The position numbers and the translations under genes are program-made. Positions 49,125 through 61,105 of a DNA stretch of 64,000 nt are shown in pieces. The notes below the pieces were generated by a model that did not search any database, was not told the origin of the DNA, and was given only the letters and a program-made list of their open reading frames with translations. This DNA comes from Acidobacteriota bacterium (GTDB lineage Bacteria; Acidobacteriota; Terriglobia; Terriglobales; Acidobacteriaceae). The stretch lies in contig JAJXWS010000005.1 of the NCBI GenBank assembly GCA_021781495.1, positions 1-64,000 of the forward strand, given 5' to 3'. Numbering within the stretch: position 1 is the stretch's first letter; the number at the start of each line of letters is the position of its first letter.

Positions 49125-49210
49125 CGCGGATTTATTGCTTCCGAGAAGATTGACAGTAAGTTTTCAGTAAATATTGAGTGAGTTTGACTAAGATTTTCAT
49201 CATAGTCCTC

Positions 49211-49240
49211 TTGACAACCCGGGGGAGTCTTCCCTATCGT
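49211..49240 (+). promoter_or_regulatory. sigma-70-type promoter of groESL
   Basis: TTGACA (49211-49216)-N18-TATCGT (49235-49240). Confidence 0.6.
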
Positions 49241-49266
49241 TAGCAATTGGAAGGTGAGAGTGCTAG
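49240..49266 (+). promoter_or_regulatory. CIRCE-like operator (HrcA site)
   Basis: TTAGCAATT-N9-GAGTGCTAG versus consensus TTAGCACTC-N9-GAGTGCTAA. Confidence 0.85.
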
Positions 49267-49414
49267 CACCTTGCTGGCAGAACTGCTTGAGCAGCTCTGT
49301 CGACTCTGAAATCAGGGGCAGCAATCCGCGATTTCCGAAGCTTTTTTCAGTACAACCACTTAAATCCCGCGGCTGGGGCTCGACCCTGTCCGCGCGTGAA
49401 GGAGAAGCGAAGCA

Positions 49415-49726
49415 ATGGCAGCAACATCCGTTACGACCACCTTCACCCCACTCCATGACCGGATTCTAGTTCGCCGTCTGGAAGAGACGGAGACGATCCG
49501 CGGGGGCATCATCATCCCCGACAGCGCCAAGGAGAAGCCGCAGGAAGGCGAAGTAATCGCCGTCGGCAAGGGCAAGTCCAACGACGAAGGCAAGGTCTTC
49601 CCCCTGGACGTTAAGGCAGGCGACCGTGTTCTGTTTGGCAAGTACTCCGGCACCGAGATCAAGATCGACGGTGAGGAATACCTGATCATGCGCGAGGAAG
49701 AAGTTCTGGGCATCATCAAGCGGTAG
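49415..49726 (+). CDS. groES: co-chaperonin GroES
   Basis: [44 protein letters not shown]. Confidence 0.98.
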   Translation: MAATSVTTTFTPLHDRILVRRLEETETIRGGIIIPDSAKEKPQEGEVIAVGKGKSNDEGKVFPLDVKAGDRVLFGKYSGTEIKIDGEEYLIMREEEVLGIIKR

Positions 49727-49816
49727 CGGGATGCCGTGCGCCCTGCGCGCACAGCCGGTTCCCGGGGCCGAGACAATGGATATCCCGGGACGGCTTTGAC
49801 GACAGCTCATAACTGA

Positions 49817-51505
<1,689 letters not shown>

Positions 51506-51530
51506 GCCCCAGAGCAACTGCTCCAGGACA

Positions 51531-51565
51531 AAGGCCCTCAGCTTCGGCTGAGGGCCTTGTTTTTT
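51531..51565 (+). terminator. rho-independent terminator of groESL
   Basis: AAGGCCCTCAGC-ttcg-GCTGAGGGCCTT-GTTTTTT. Confidence 0.95.
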
Positions 51566-51591
51566 GCCTGCAGGGCGGCCGCGAGAACACG

Positions 51592-51619
51592 AAACGGGAG
51601 CCACGCGGGCTCCCGTTTT
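51592..51619. terminator. terminator for the convergent TonB-receptor gene
   Basis: AAACGGGAGCC-acgcg-GGCTCCCGTTT. Confidence 0.8.
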
Positions 51620-51638
51620 GTGCGGTTCAGCAACTGCG

Positions 51639-54600
51639 TTAGTAGGTGATGTGAATCCCCATGGTGAAGGCGCGGTTACCGCCGATGGTGCCGGTGGCCG
51701 AGCCAAAGTTGGCTGCATTGTTCGGGCAGCCCATTGTATTGCTGATGGCGTACGGCGCAGAGCATGTTGTGCCGGGTGTATTCAGCGGAATCGTGGTGGG
51801 CAGTCGAATGGACCTGCCCGAGCCAGTGGAGTAAGGCAGCTGATCCAGATTGGCGCGCGTGGTCGCCTGATCCGTTGGGTCAGGGCTCGACACAAGCTGC
51901 CCATAGTTGATGTAGATGGAGCCTGGAGTGCAGTTCAGATAGCCTTCAATCGACTGCTGGGTTGCCGAAGTAGAGCACGCGTACGGCTGGCGGATCTGCG
52001 CCTGGTCCTGCGGCACATCCAGGCTGGTGGTGTTGGTCACGTTGAATGCGTTGAGCTCATAGTCGACGCCAATCTTCTCTGTCACGCGGAAGTGCTTGCG
52101 GAGCGAGAGGTCAAGCCGCTTCTGCATGGCCTGGCGGAAGATGTTGCGCTGACCGGTGTTGAAGGCGGTCTCGTAGATATCCTGCGGATCGCTGCCCGTT
52201 GAGACAGGCACGCCGGAGTCGCCGGGGTTGACGTAGTGGATGGCAATCTGGTTCGGATCGATGGTGGGAATGTAGCTGCCGGCCGAGCCGCGGAACGAGC
52301 CAGTGTTGCCGGTCAAGGCCGTGTGTGGATGCTGCGGGTCCTTGATGCCCAGTACGGGATTCATCAGGTTTGGATAGTCGCCAAAGCGCAGGCTGCCGAC
52401 CGCACCATAGAACTCATAGAGCGAGTACGGCTCGCCACTCTGGAGAATGCCCTGGCCGGTCACATGCCAGTCGTTGGCGATGTAGGCTGCGAGGGAGTGC
52501 TCTCTGGCGCTATTCGGAACAGCTACCTGGAAGTTGGCGCTGAAGACGTGCGTGCGATCGAAGTCAGAAGAAGCCCAGGAATCACGCAGCCGGAGCGGAT
52601 CGTCGCCCGTGAAGAAGAGGCCGATATCGCTCTGTTCGTCGAGGGCATGGCTCCACGTATAGCTGGCGCCGGCCTGGAAGTGATGCGAGAGCCGCTTCTC
52701 GATGTGTGTCTCCAAAGCGTCATATGCGGAAACGCCGACCGCTTTGAAGTCTGCTGCATTGGGGTTGTACCCCACGTAAGGCGCACGGAAGTCCGTATTG
52801 CCGCCGTCGTAGGTGTTCCACGGCTCGCCGGCGATGGGCATGTAGTACTGGTAGCCGTACTGATCCGTGAAGAGGTTGTACTGATTGAGCAACTCAAATC
52901 CGTACGTTGCGGTTTCGCCCCAGATGGGATTCTGCGGGGTCGCAATCCCCGGCTCGTTCAGCGGCAGCGGAATCACAGAGTGACGACCGCGGTTGCCGGT
53001 GTAGCCGACAGTAATTGCGACGTCATTCGAGGGCTGCCATTCCACGTTCAGCGTGTAGTTGATGGTGTAGGGCAGCTTGTTGTTCTTGTCATACGCACCG
53101 AAGTTCAGCGTTGGCGTGCAATCCAGATAGCCGGGGTACGTCTGGCTGTCGACGCCGCCACAGGCATTGCCATACTCCGGGTCTGAGGCCGGACCGGTCA
53201 TGATGTTGAGCTGATTCTGCAGGGCCTGCTTGACGCTGGCCGGGTTGGAGTTGGGCGGAATGTAGGAGCCGGGCGGAGTGGATTTAGCAGTGTGCAGGCC
53301 TGTGCCGATGGGGTCGGCCAGCGTGCCGCCGTTGCCCACGCCATAACTGACGAGAGGCGCTGACTCCGTAACACCGAACGGGCCGCCGATATCGCCACCC
53401 GCGGGCTGCGAGAGATAGGTGAACAGTTCGCCGCGATCGAAGTAGATGCCGCCGCCACCGCGAATGACGAGGTTGCCATGCTGCGCCTTGGGCGACCATG
53501 CAAAGCCGACGCGCGGCGAAATGCCCCACTGCCGGCCCTTCAGCGTGGAGTTGCTGACGCCCGGCGTTGGGAAGTACTTGTTGTTGCCTGCCACTTCAAA
53601 TCCGGCGTTGTTGACCGTAAAGCCGTTCGTGGTGTCGCCGGTAACGCTGTAGAGGGACGGGTTGAAGTTGAACATGTTCCCGTACCGCTCGGTCAGGCCG
53701 CCGTGATAGTCATAGCGGACACCAGCCGTGATGCTCAGGTTGGTAAGCGCCTGCCACTTGTCCTGGAAGTATCCAGAAAGCTCATTGGAGCGGTAATACC
53801 GGTTGCCGTTATTCCGCTTGCTGCTCGGATCAATGCTCTCCACGACGCTGGCGCTGCGATCATAGCCCTGTAGAAAGTCATCAAACCCATTCACCGTCAT
53901 CTGGATGTTGCCATCGCGATTGTTGGTGATGTTGAGCTGCGTATAGCTGTAGCCGCCACCGGCAACAATCGTGTGCTTGCCTGCCGTGAAAATCACGTTG
54001 GTGGAAGGATTCAGGCGGTTCTGGTAGTAGCCCATGTTGGTGAATGAGCTGGCAGGACCGAGACCGAGGCTGGGGGAATACTGGGAACTGTCGGCGAAGT
54101 TCTTGATGGTGATGCCGGGCAACCCGGGCGCGAAGTAGGCCGGGCTGAGCGGATCCGGGACGTAGGCAGAGCCCACGCCGAAGTTGCCGCCTGCGATCGT
54201 CTGCTTGAACAGGCTGTACGAGCCCATGCGCACAAAGCCCAGGCGCTGCTCCCAGTCCAGCCGCGAGCCGATGGAGAGCGTGTTGTCAATGGCGGCAACC
54301 TGCGAACCATTCTCCTGCGTGACGGGAAAGCCGGCGGTCTGCGAGTAGCCGTAGGGCTTGGTTACGGGCGCATCCTGATAGAAGTATTTTGCGGAAAGGC
54401 GGTCACTCTTGTTCACGTCGTAGTCCACCGAGATGGTGGCCTGGTTGGACGTGAGAACAGATGTGCCGATGAGGTTCACGTTGGGCACGCCATACGCATA
54501 CGGGGCGGTGGTCTGCGCCGACGGAATCAGGTATTGCCCGTTGGGCAGCTTGGCCGTGAGCAGCGCCTGTGCAATGGGGCTGATGTCCGCGGCTGTAGCG

Positions 54601-55793
54601 TGACCGCCCCAGATAGCATCGGCCTGCAACAAGCCATTGACCGAGCGGTCATCCGTCAGTCCGGAGGGCACCGTCATCTGCGACAGGCCCGTCGCCTGGT
54701 CGGAGTCAGAACGGCGCTGATAGGCAACAAAGACAAACAGCTTGTCCTTCTTGATGGGCCCGCCTGCGGTAAAGCCCAGCGACCAGCGATTCAGGTAGGG
54801 ATTGATCATCGAAGAAGGAAATACACCCACGCCCTGCTGAGAAAGCTGATAGGCCTGGCCGAAGAAGAAGGGCGAGGCGTTGAGCGCGTTGTTGGCAAAC
54901 GAGCCGTAAACCTGACCGTGCCAGTTGTTGGTTCCGGTAGCGGTGTTTACGTCAATCTGCGCGCCGCTTGTGGCTCCCTGCTGCGCGTCATACATGGAAG
55001 CGTTCACGCGCAGTTCCTGCATGAACTCCGGCGGAGGCGAGGGCAGGCTGTTGCCGTTCGATCCGTAGACCGAGGTTCCCACGGAGAACGAGCCGCCCAC
55101 GGTGGCATAGCTGCCGATGTTGAAGTTGTAACGCTGCGAGGTTGATCCGCTGGAACTCTTACCGTTGAACAGGTTCGTCGAGTCCACGCCATTCACCTGG
55201 AACGTGTTCGACGTATCGCGCTGGCCGTTTGCCCAGATGGGCTGGTTGCCGAGTCCCGCGTTGGAGTCCAGATTGGAGAGCAGTTCGGCATTCACGCCGG
55301 GCGACAGCACGGCCAACTGCGTGAAGCTGCCGGTGGCCAGCGGCGTAATGTCAATCTGCGCGGTGTCGAGCGTGTAGCCGTTGGTGGTGTCGGTCGCGTT
55401 CAGCAGCGGGGTCGAGGTCACCTCAATCGACTGCGACACATGGCCAATCCTCAGAGTCGCATTCACCGTGGTTGCACGCGCTTCCTGTACCGGAATGCTG
55501 CGCAGCTGGGTCGTGTCGAATCCACCGTGGGTGACGGTCACCACGTAAGTACCGATGGGCAGATTGAATATCTGGAAGAAGCCCGTCTCCTGGGAAGTGG
55601 TGCTTCGCGTTACGTTGATTGCGGAATTGGTTACGGTAACCGTAGCCCCGGGAATCGCTGCTCCTGTTGTGTCCAGCACGGTGCCGTTGATGGAACCCAG
55701 GGTCTGTTGTGCGGAACTCGGAATACAACAAAAGAGCGCAGCCAGAAACATCAGGCCGCACCCAGTAAAGCGCCTCCATGAAACTCGATGCAT
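51639..55793 (-). CDS. Oar-like TonB-dependent outer membrane receptor with carboxypeptidase-regulatory-like N-terminal domain
   Basis: Signal peptide, then QQTLGSINGTVLDTTGAAIPGATVTVTNSAINVTRSTTSQETGFFQIFNLPIGTYVVTVTHGGF; C-terminal GIHITY; M at 55793. Confidence 0.93.
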   Translation of the reverse strand: MHRVSWRRFTGCGLMFLAALFCCIPSSAQQTLGSINGTVLDTTGAAIPGATVTVTNSAINVTRSTTSQETGFFQIFNLPIGTYVVTVTHGGFDTTQLRSIPVQEARATTVNATLRIGHVSQSIEVTSTPLLNATDTTNGYTLDTAQIDITPLATGSFTQLAVLSPGVNAELLSNLDSNAGLGNQPIWANGQRDTSNTFQVNGVDSTNLFNGKSSSGSTSQRYNFNIGSYATVGGSFSVGTSVYGSNGNSLPSPPPEFMQELRVNASMYDAQQGATSGAQIDVNTATGTNNWHGQVYGSFANNALNASPFFFGQAYQLSQQGVGVFPSSMINPYLNRWSLGFTAGGPIKKDKLFVFVAYQRRSDSDQATGLSQMTVPSGLTDDRSVNGLLQADAIWGGHATAADISPIAQALLTAKLPNGQYLIPSAQTTAPYAYGVPNVNLIGTSVLTSNQATISVDYDVNKSDRLSAKYFYQDAPVTKPYGYSQTAGFPVTQENGSQVAAIDNTLSIGSRLDWEQRLGFVRMGSYSLFKQTIAGGNFGVGSAYVPDPLSPAYFAPGLPGITIKNFADSSQYSPSLGLGPASSFTNMGYYQNRLNPSTNVIFTAGKHTIVAGGGYSYTQLNITNNRDGNIQMTVNGFDDFLQGYDRSASVVESIDPSSKRNNGNRYYRSNELSGYFQDKWQALTNLSITAGVRYDYHGGLTERYGNMFNFNPSLYSVTGDTTNGFTVNNAGFEVAGNNKYFPTPGVSNSTLKGRQWGISPRVGFAWSPKAQHGNLVIRGGGGIYFDRGELFTYLSQPAGGDIGGPFGVTESAPLVSYGVGNGGTLADPIGTGLHTAKSTPPGSYIPPNSNPASVKQALQNQLNIMTGPASDPEYGNACGGVDSQTYPGYLDCTPTLNFGAYDKNNKLPYTINYTLNVEWQPSNDVAITVGYTGNRGRHSVIPLPLNEPGIATPQNPIWGETATYGFELLNQYNLFTDQYGYQYYMPIAGEPWNTYDGGNTDFRAPYVGYNPNAADFKAVGVSAYDALETHIEKRLSHHFQAGASYTWSHALDEQSDIGLFFTGDDPLRLRDSWASSDFDRTHVFSANFQVAVPNSAREHSLAAYIANDWHVTGQGILQSGEPYSLYEFYGAVGSLRFGDYPNLMNPVLGIKDPQHPHTALTGNTGSFRGSAGSYIPTIDPNQIAIHYVNPGDSGVPVSTGSDPQDIYETAFNTGQRNIFRQAMQKRLDLSLRKHFRVTEKIGVDYELNAFNVTNTTSLDVPQDQAQIRQPYACSTSATQQSIEGYLNCTPGSIYINYGQLVSSPDPTDQATTRANLDQLPYSTGSGRSIRLPTTIPLNTPGTTCSAPYAISNTMGCPNNAANFGSATGTIGGNRAFTMGIHITY

Positions 55794-56109
55794 TGGTCTC
55801 CTCGCAGTTTCTTCGCTTTGAGTGCATTGTTTTTGAGTTGCAGAAAATGGAAATAGGCGGTCGTGCTGCCTCGGCTTCAGATACCTAGCTTGACCTGTAC
55901 TGCATGAGGACTGTCTAAAGGGGGATAACGTAAGACAAGAATAGTGTGTGACAGCGACGTCCCTCTTTCCAAGAGGGAAATTCAATTTCCGAATCGGTTT
56001 ACAAAAACTTAATTGTGGAAAAGGAGGGCGGAATTCCGACGCCGCGGTCGCAGCGGGAGGCGGGCCTCCGCGAATTGGCGCGGCATTTGGCCCTGAAATC
56101 AAAATATTC

Positions 56110-56150
56110 GCGCGACAGGCGGAATTCCGTCTGGATTCCGCCTGTCGCGC
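56110..56150 (-). terminator. hairpin terminator downstream of btuB-like gene
   Basis: GCGCGACAGGCGGAAT-N9-ATTCCGCCTGTCGCGC, 16-bp perfect stem; T-containing tract follows on minus strand. Confidence 0.75.
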
Positions 56151-56210
56151 AGCAATGCATCTCAAATAATGGAATTAGGATGGTGCCCGGAGCAGGAGAT
56201 GTGCCTCCAC

Positions 56211-58691
56211 TCAGCGCCCGCTTCCCTTGCCCCATTGCAAACGCAAACCGGTACGTACGCCCACGGGCAGGTTGACATAACCGATGGGCGCAATGTGCTG
56301 ATTATTGGTCAGGTTGTCCAACTGGCCGTAGACGCTTATCCACGAAAGTAGCTGGAAGTTGCCACCAGCATCCAGCTTGGCGTAGCCGTAGTCGAGATTG
56401 CGATTGGGCAGCAGCAGGCTGTTTCCGAAGTTGATATCCGAGCCACCGAGAAAGTCTGAGTCGTCTGACCGGCTGGCGAAGGCCGCCGTGAACAGGGCTG
56501 TCAGCCTGCTGTGCGAATAGCTGGCCGTAAAGAAGCCCGTATGCGGCGGGCGACGGAACGGGCGCGCGCCCTGGAGCGGCGAGTACACACCCACCGGGAT
56601 TCCGTTGGAGGTGGGCACCGGCCCCAGCAGAGCTACGTCGTCATTGGAGAAGGAGCGCTGCACGACAGCGTCGAGGTAGGTGTATCCGCCGCGCAGAAAG
56701 ATGCTGCTTCGGATGCCGCCCTCCACGGTCGTTTCCACGCCGAGGGCGCGATATGCCTCCGTGTTCAGGCTCTGCTCGTAAGCTCCGTTGGCCTGCAGGA
56801 ACTGCTCAAGTTGATTCTGCTGCTCCTGCGTCAGATTCGGCAGCAGTTGGGGGATGAGGTTCAAACCCACGTACTCGATCTGCCGCCCAAACTCGTTATG
56901 GAAAAAGCTGGTACGGAAAACGAGGCGCTTGCTGAAGAATGCCTGCTCCACGCCACCCTCATACGTGCGAGTGGTAGGGGCAGCCAGCGGCGTAATGTGC
57001 AGTTGCTGAATGGTGGATTGACCGCCGTTGCTCGCAAGAAAGTTGTAGAGCGAGTAGAACTGGTCGGTCAGTGAGGGCTCGCGCACTGCATCGCCAAAGT
57101 TGAACAGCAGGCGCGTACCGCTGAAGATGCCCTCGCGCGGCCGCAGCAGGTAAGCGGAGAAGCCGGCCCGCGGCGAGGTTTGCGTGCCAAACAAGGAATA
57201 GTGTTCCAGGTCGCCGCCCAGCGTATAGAAGAAGCGGTTCTTGAAGTCGCCATGCACGGACGCACGATAGTCGTAGTTGGTGCGCTCTACGGGTGTGTAG
57301 TACGAGCTGCCCGGCTCTGCGCCGCGTTCGTCCTCATACTGGAAGCCGATCATGCCCACCAGGTGCGGCGTAAAGTCGTAGTCGCCCTGATAGACCAGCT
57401 CATCCCGGTTTGAAACGAGCTGATGCCCCTGCGGGTAGGTCCCGGCGTAATCCAGCAGCGCCTGGCCGGTGACCGAGTAGCCGTTTGCGCCGGTAATCGT
57501 GACCACATTGCCATAGCTGTCGCCGTAGGCATCAAACGTGCCGGAGCCGCTCTGCGACCACAGATTGTACTGCTCGCGCTTGCGAGCCAGGCCGTAGCGC
57601 ACTGTGTTGTGGAAGTCCGCCGTGGTCTGGTTGTCAATGGATGAGCTGAGATACAGATCCTGATCCTTCTGCGTAGCGTTGTCGGCCACATGGTAGAACT
57701 GCCACGCGTTGGGAACGCCCGTTCCGGCTACGCCGTAGTGCACCGTACCCCGTACCTGCGTGCGTCCGCTGGGCTGCCAGCCAAAGTTGCCCGCGGCGGT
57801 GGCCACGTGAAACTCGTCGTTGGGCAAGTCGTTCGCCGTCTGGTACCAGCTGAAGGCGCCCAGGTAATCGAGCTTGCGGTGCGCTCCGGCAACTTCAAGA
57901 TCCTCTTGCGAAGAGGCAAAGCTGCCCGCATCTCCGTGGAACAGGAAGGACGGGAAACTGGTGGTGCCGTGTGGCGTGGTCAGGCTGACAACACCGCTGG
58001 CCGCGTCGGCTCCGTAGAGGCTGGAGTTGGGCCCGCGATAGACCTCCGCGCTCTCGACGGCGGTCGTTGAAAGCGGCCCGAAGTCGAATCTTCCGCCCAG
58101 GTCGCCCACGCTTATGCCGTCCATCAAAATCATGTTGGAGTCTGAGTCACCGCCGCGAATGAACAGAGAACTTTGTGCGCCGCGCTGGCCAGTCTGCGCT
58201 ACAAATGTTCCGGGCATCAGCCGCAAAGCACTCACCAGGTCATTGCGCTGCGCCAGATCCAGCGGCTGCAGCACACTGGTCGCCGCGCTCGTTTGCGACT
58301 GCGGCGTGGGGGTTCCGGTCGCGGTCACCACAATGGACTCGCGCGCCCATTCCGGCTCCAGAACCAGGTTGCGCTCTACGCTGTCAAAGCGGCCGGCGTA
58401 GAACCCCGGCGTTGCCATCTGGCGGAACGTCCTGGCGGATACGACAAGATAGAAGCGGCTTTCGACGCCGGTCGTAACCTGGTAGCTTCCGTCCGGCCCG
58501 GAGACGGCCGTTGCCACCACTCCGCTCTGATTCAGGAGGGAGATCGTGGCGCCTGTCACCTTCGCCCCGGAGGTGTCCGTCACGATGCCGCGAATAGACG
58601 CGGCGCGGCAGGCAATGGCGGCAAAAAAAGAAAGAAAAATGAGAAAGGAAACACGCGCGGCACGGGCGCGCAAGCGTGGCAAGTCTGTCAT
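56211..58691 (-). CDS. btuB: TonB-dependent receptor, BtuB-like (probable corrinoid uptake)
   Basis: RGIVTDTSGAKVTGATISLLNQSG; SALRLMPGTFVAQTGQRGAQSSLFIRGGDSDSNMILMDGISV plug; cobalamin riboswitch upstream; M at 58691. Confidence 0.85.
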   Translation of the reverse strand: MTDLPRLRARAARVSFLIFLSFFAAIACRAASIRGIVTDTSGAKVTGATISLLNQSGVVATAVSGPDGSYQVTTGVESRFYLVVSARTFRQMATPGFYAGRFDSVERNLVLEPEWARESIVVTATGTPTPQSQTSAATSVLQPLDLAQRNDLVSALRLMPGTFVAQTGQRGAQSSLFIRGGDSDSNMILMDGISVGDLGGRFDFGPLSTTAVESAEVYRGPNSSLYGADAASGVVSLTTPHGTTSFPSFLFHGDAGSFASSQEDLEVAGAHRKLDYLGAFSWYQTANDLPNDEFHVATAAGNFGWQPSGRTQVRGTVHYGVAGTGVPNAWQFYHVADNATQKDQDLYLSSSIDNQTTADFHNTVRYGLARKREQYNLWSQSGSGTFDAYGDSYGNVVTITGANGYSVTGQALLDYAGTYPQGHQLVSNRDELVYQGDYDFTPHLVGMIGFQYEDERGAEPGSSYYTPVERTNYDYRASVHGDFKNRFFYTLGGDLEHYSLFGTQTSPRAGFSAYLLRPREGIFSGTRLLFNFGDAVREPSLTDQFYSLYNFLASNGGQSTIQQLHITPLAAPTTRTYEGGVEQAFFSKRLVFRTSFFHNEFGRQIEYVGLNLIPQLLPNLTQEQQNQLEQFLQANGAYEQSLNTEAYRALGVETTVEGGIRSSIFLRGGYTYLDAVVQRSFSNDDVALLGPVPTSNGIPVGVYSPLQGARPFRRPPHTGFFTASYSHSRLTALFTAAFASRSDDSDFLGGSDINFGNSLLLPNRNLDYGYAKLDAGGNFQLLSWISVYGQLDNLTNNQHIAPIGYVNLPVGVRTGLRLQWGKGSGR

Positions 58692-58734
58692 GCTGGCTCC
58701 TTCGTTCCCCTCGGAACGCAAGCGGGTTTGGGTG

Positions 58735-58980
58735 CGACCGGGACCGGTCTCCTGACTTGCGCCATTCTCATCGGCCACCTTCCCAAAGGCAGACCCTGCG
58801 GGACTGTCTCCAGTGGTTCATTGGCTGCCTTGCCTTGGCAAAGCAGCGCTGGCCGATCTCCTGCTCTGAGCCATACGACGGCCCATGCGGCAGGGGCGCT
58901 CACAGTTGCGGGGCAGTGGCGGAGTTTCACCGCCTTCCCGAACATCCCGGCGATTGCCGTGGTTGAACATACCGTCTCGC
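58735..58980 (-). ncRNA. cobalamin (B12) riboswitch
   Basis: Minus strand: GGGAAGGCGGTGAAACTCCGCCACTGCCCCGCAACTGT (B12 box) ... AAGTCAGGAGACCGGTC. Confidence 0.92.
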
Positions 58981-59110
58981 GGAGAGGCGGCTCTGACGTC
59001 ATGAAATGAGTTTCAGTGACATCAATATTTATAAGCGCTATCCAGCATGGTGTCAAAAAGTAACGGTGCAAATCTCGGCTGGGAGGTCGGCGAAAAGGCT
59101 GGAAAAGCAC

Positions 59111-59187
59111 TGGTGACCCCGGGAAGATTCGAACTTCCGACACGCAGTTTAGGAAACTGCTGCTCTATCCACCTGAGCTACGGGGCC
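59111..59187 (-). tRNA. tRNA-Arg (anticodon CCT), CCA encoded
   Basis: Minus strand GGCCCCGTAGCTCAGGTGGATAGAGCAGCAGTTTCCTAAACTGCGTGTCGGAAGTTCGAATCTTCCCGGGGTCACCA. Confidence 0.97.
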
Positions 59188-59422
59188 ACTGTAATCACAG
59201 GGTACCACCGGTAGCGATTCATCAGCCAATACCAGCAAAGGGTGCAGTTTATGTGAGCCTCATCACAGACAGACGTCTTTTGATCTCGCTTCAATGAGGC
59301 AGAAAGAATTATTGAGCTTATTTACAACTTCGCTCCTTCGACGAACGGTCATGGAAGGAGTCTGGTCTCTGCCGTTCTTCCGTCTGCCTTGACTGGATCC
59401 CTCATCGAAGGAGGAAGCCCCC

Positions 59423-61078
59423 ATGAAGCAACCAGGGCCATTGCTGGTTCTTGGCAGTCTGATTGGATTGGCGTCATGCAGCATGGGCACCAATCCAGAC
59501 AGCAGTTCGTCCGACAAACCCACCTCCCCCCCTCCTCCAGCGCAGTCGGGAAACTACGTCGTCACGGCGTGGAGTGAACTTGGCATGCATTGCATGGATG
59601 GCAAGGACTACTCCATCTTTGCAGTGCTGCCGCCCTACAACACAGTGCGCGCTCAAGTGATTCAACGCGGCGATAATCCCACGCTCGTCACGGGAGTCAC
59701 CGTGACCTACGAGGCAATGACGGATACTTCCGGATCCATCAATACCACCAGCGTGAGCAAGACCAACTTCTGGAGCTACGTCAAAACCCTGTTTCACGTG
59801 AATGTCACAGGGGACATAGGGCTGACCGGGAATCCGGTGCAGAGCAAGAAGCCGCATCCCATGACCTACGACAGCACCTCGGGCACATGGGAAGCCACGG
59901 CAATTCCGACGGTACCGTACGACGACGCGGGCAACCGCAATCCGTATCCCATGGCGAAGATCGTGGCCCGGGATGCATCCGGCAAAGTGCTGGCCACCAC
60001 CACCGCGGTGCTTGCCGTGAGTGATGAGATGACCTGCTCCACCTGTCATGCCTCCGGCGGCAGCACGGCAGCACAACCGGCCTCAGGATGGGAGAACAAC
60101 CCTGATCCTGCCAAGGATGTGAAGCTCAACATCCTGAAGAAGCACGACGACCGCTGGAATGTCTCGTCTTACCTGCCTGCGCTGCAAGCCAATGGTTATA
60201 CCTACCAGGCAAGCCTGTATCAGACGGCCAAATCCGGTACTCCGATTCTGTGCGCGGCGTGCCATGGTACCAATGCGCTCTCTGCTCCCGGCATCTCCGG
60301 AATCCGTCCGCTGACCCAGGACATGCACGACCTGCACAGCTCTGTGATCAATCCCTCGACCGGTACGACGCTCGACAACGCCACCACGCCCTACAATTCG
60401 TGCTATCTGTGCCATCCCGGGCCGCAGACGAAGTGCCAGCGTGGAGCGATGAACAAGGTTGCGTGTTACGACTGCCACGGCAACCTGAGCGCGGTGGGAT
60501 TGGCGACACGACAGGGCTGGCTCGACCTGCCATCGTGCCAGATGTGCCATACAAACGGAACGCGCTACTCCACCACCTTTGACTCGACCGGAGCGTGGCG
60601 AATCGCAACCGATCTGACGTTTGCCACTAACCCGGACACACCTTCCGTGGGCAAGGATTTGTATCGCTTCAGCAAGGGGCATGGCGGAGTCTACTGCTCC
60701 GGCTGCCACGGATCGCAACACGCGGAGTATCCCAGCCTGCAGGCCAACGACAATGTGTACAGCACCAATCTGCAGGGCTACGCGGGAAAGATCGTGGAAT
60801 GCACCGTGTGCCACGTGACAGCCCCAACGACGCAAACGGGCGGGCCGCATGGCATACATACCATCGGCCAGACGTGGGTCAATCAACATTCCAGCTACGC
60901 CAGCAACGGGCGCTATACGCAATGCGCCTATTGCCATGGAGCAAATTACACAGGCTCACCGCTCTCCGCCACGTCAACGGCAAGAACGTTCTCTGTAGAC
61001 GACGGCGGCTCAAAGTCGTTTACCCAAGGGCACCAGGTGAGTTGCTATGACTGCCACAACGGCCCCAGCGGAGGTTAG
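59423..61078 (+). CDS. multiheme c-type cytochrome, putative lipoprotein (nine CXXCH)
   Basis: CSTCH, CAACH, CYLCH, CYDCH, CQMCH, CSGCH, CTVCH, CAYCH, CYDCH; lipobox-like LIGLASC. Confidence 0.92.
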   Translation: MKQPGPLLVLGSLIGLASCSMGTNPDSSSSDKPTSPPPPAQSGNYVVTAWSELGMHCMDGKDYSIFAVLPPYNTVRAQVIQRGDNPTLVTGVTVTYEAMTDTSGSINTTSVSKTNFWSYVKTLFHVNVTGDIGLTGNPVQSKKPHPMTYDSTSGTWEATAIPTVPYDDAGNRNPYPMAKIVARDASGKVLATTTAVLAVSDEMTCSTCHASGGSTAAQPASGWENNPDPAKDVKLNILKKHDDRWNVSSYLPALQANGYTYQASLYQTAKSGTPILCAACHGTNALSAPGISGIRPLTQDMHDLHSSVINPSTGTTLDNATTPYNSCYLCHPGPQTKCQRGAMNKVACYDCHGNLSAVGLATRQGWLDLPSCQMCHTNGTRYSTTFDSTGAWRIATDLTFATNPDTPSVGKDLYRFSKGHGGVYCSGCHGSQHAEYPSLQANDNVYSTNLQGYAGKIVECTVCHVTAPTTQTGGPHGIHTIGQTWVNQHSSYASNGRYTQCAYCHGANYTGSPLSATSTARTFSVDDGGSKSFTQGHQVSCYDCHNGPSGG

Positions 61079-61105
61079 CCACAAGCCAAATTGCTCGACC
61101 TGTGT

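Noticed and set aside
56053-56068. GGAGG-cggg-CCTCC hairpin near the btuB-like terminator as a possible REP-type repeat
   Set aside because: Only a 5-bp core and no second copy noticed in the window; the 16-bp terminator stem nearby explains the structure better.
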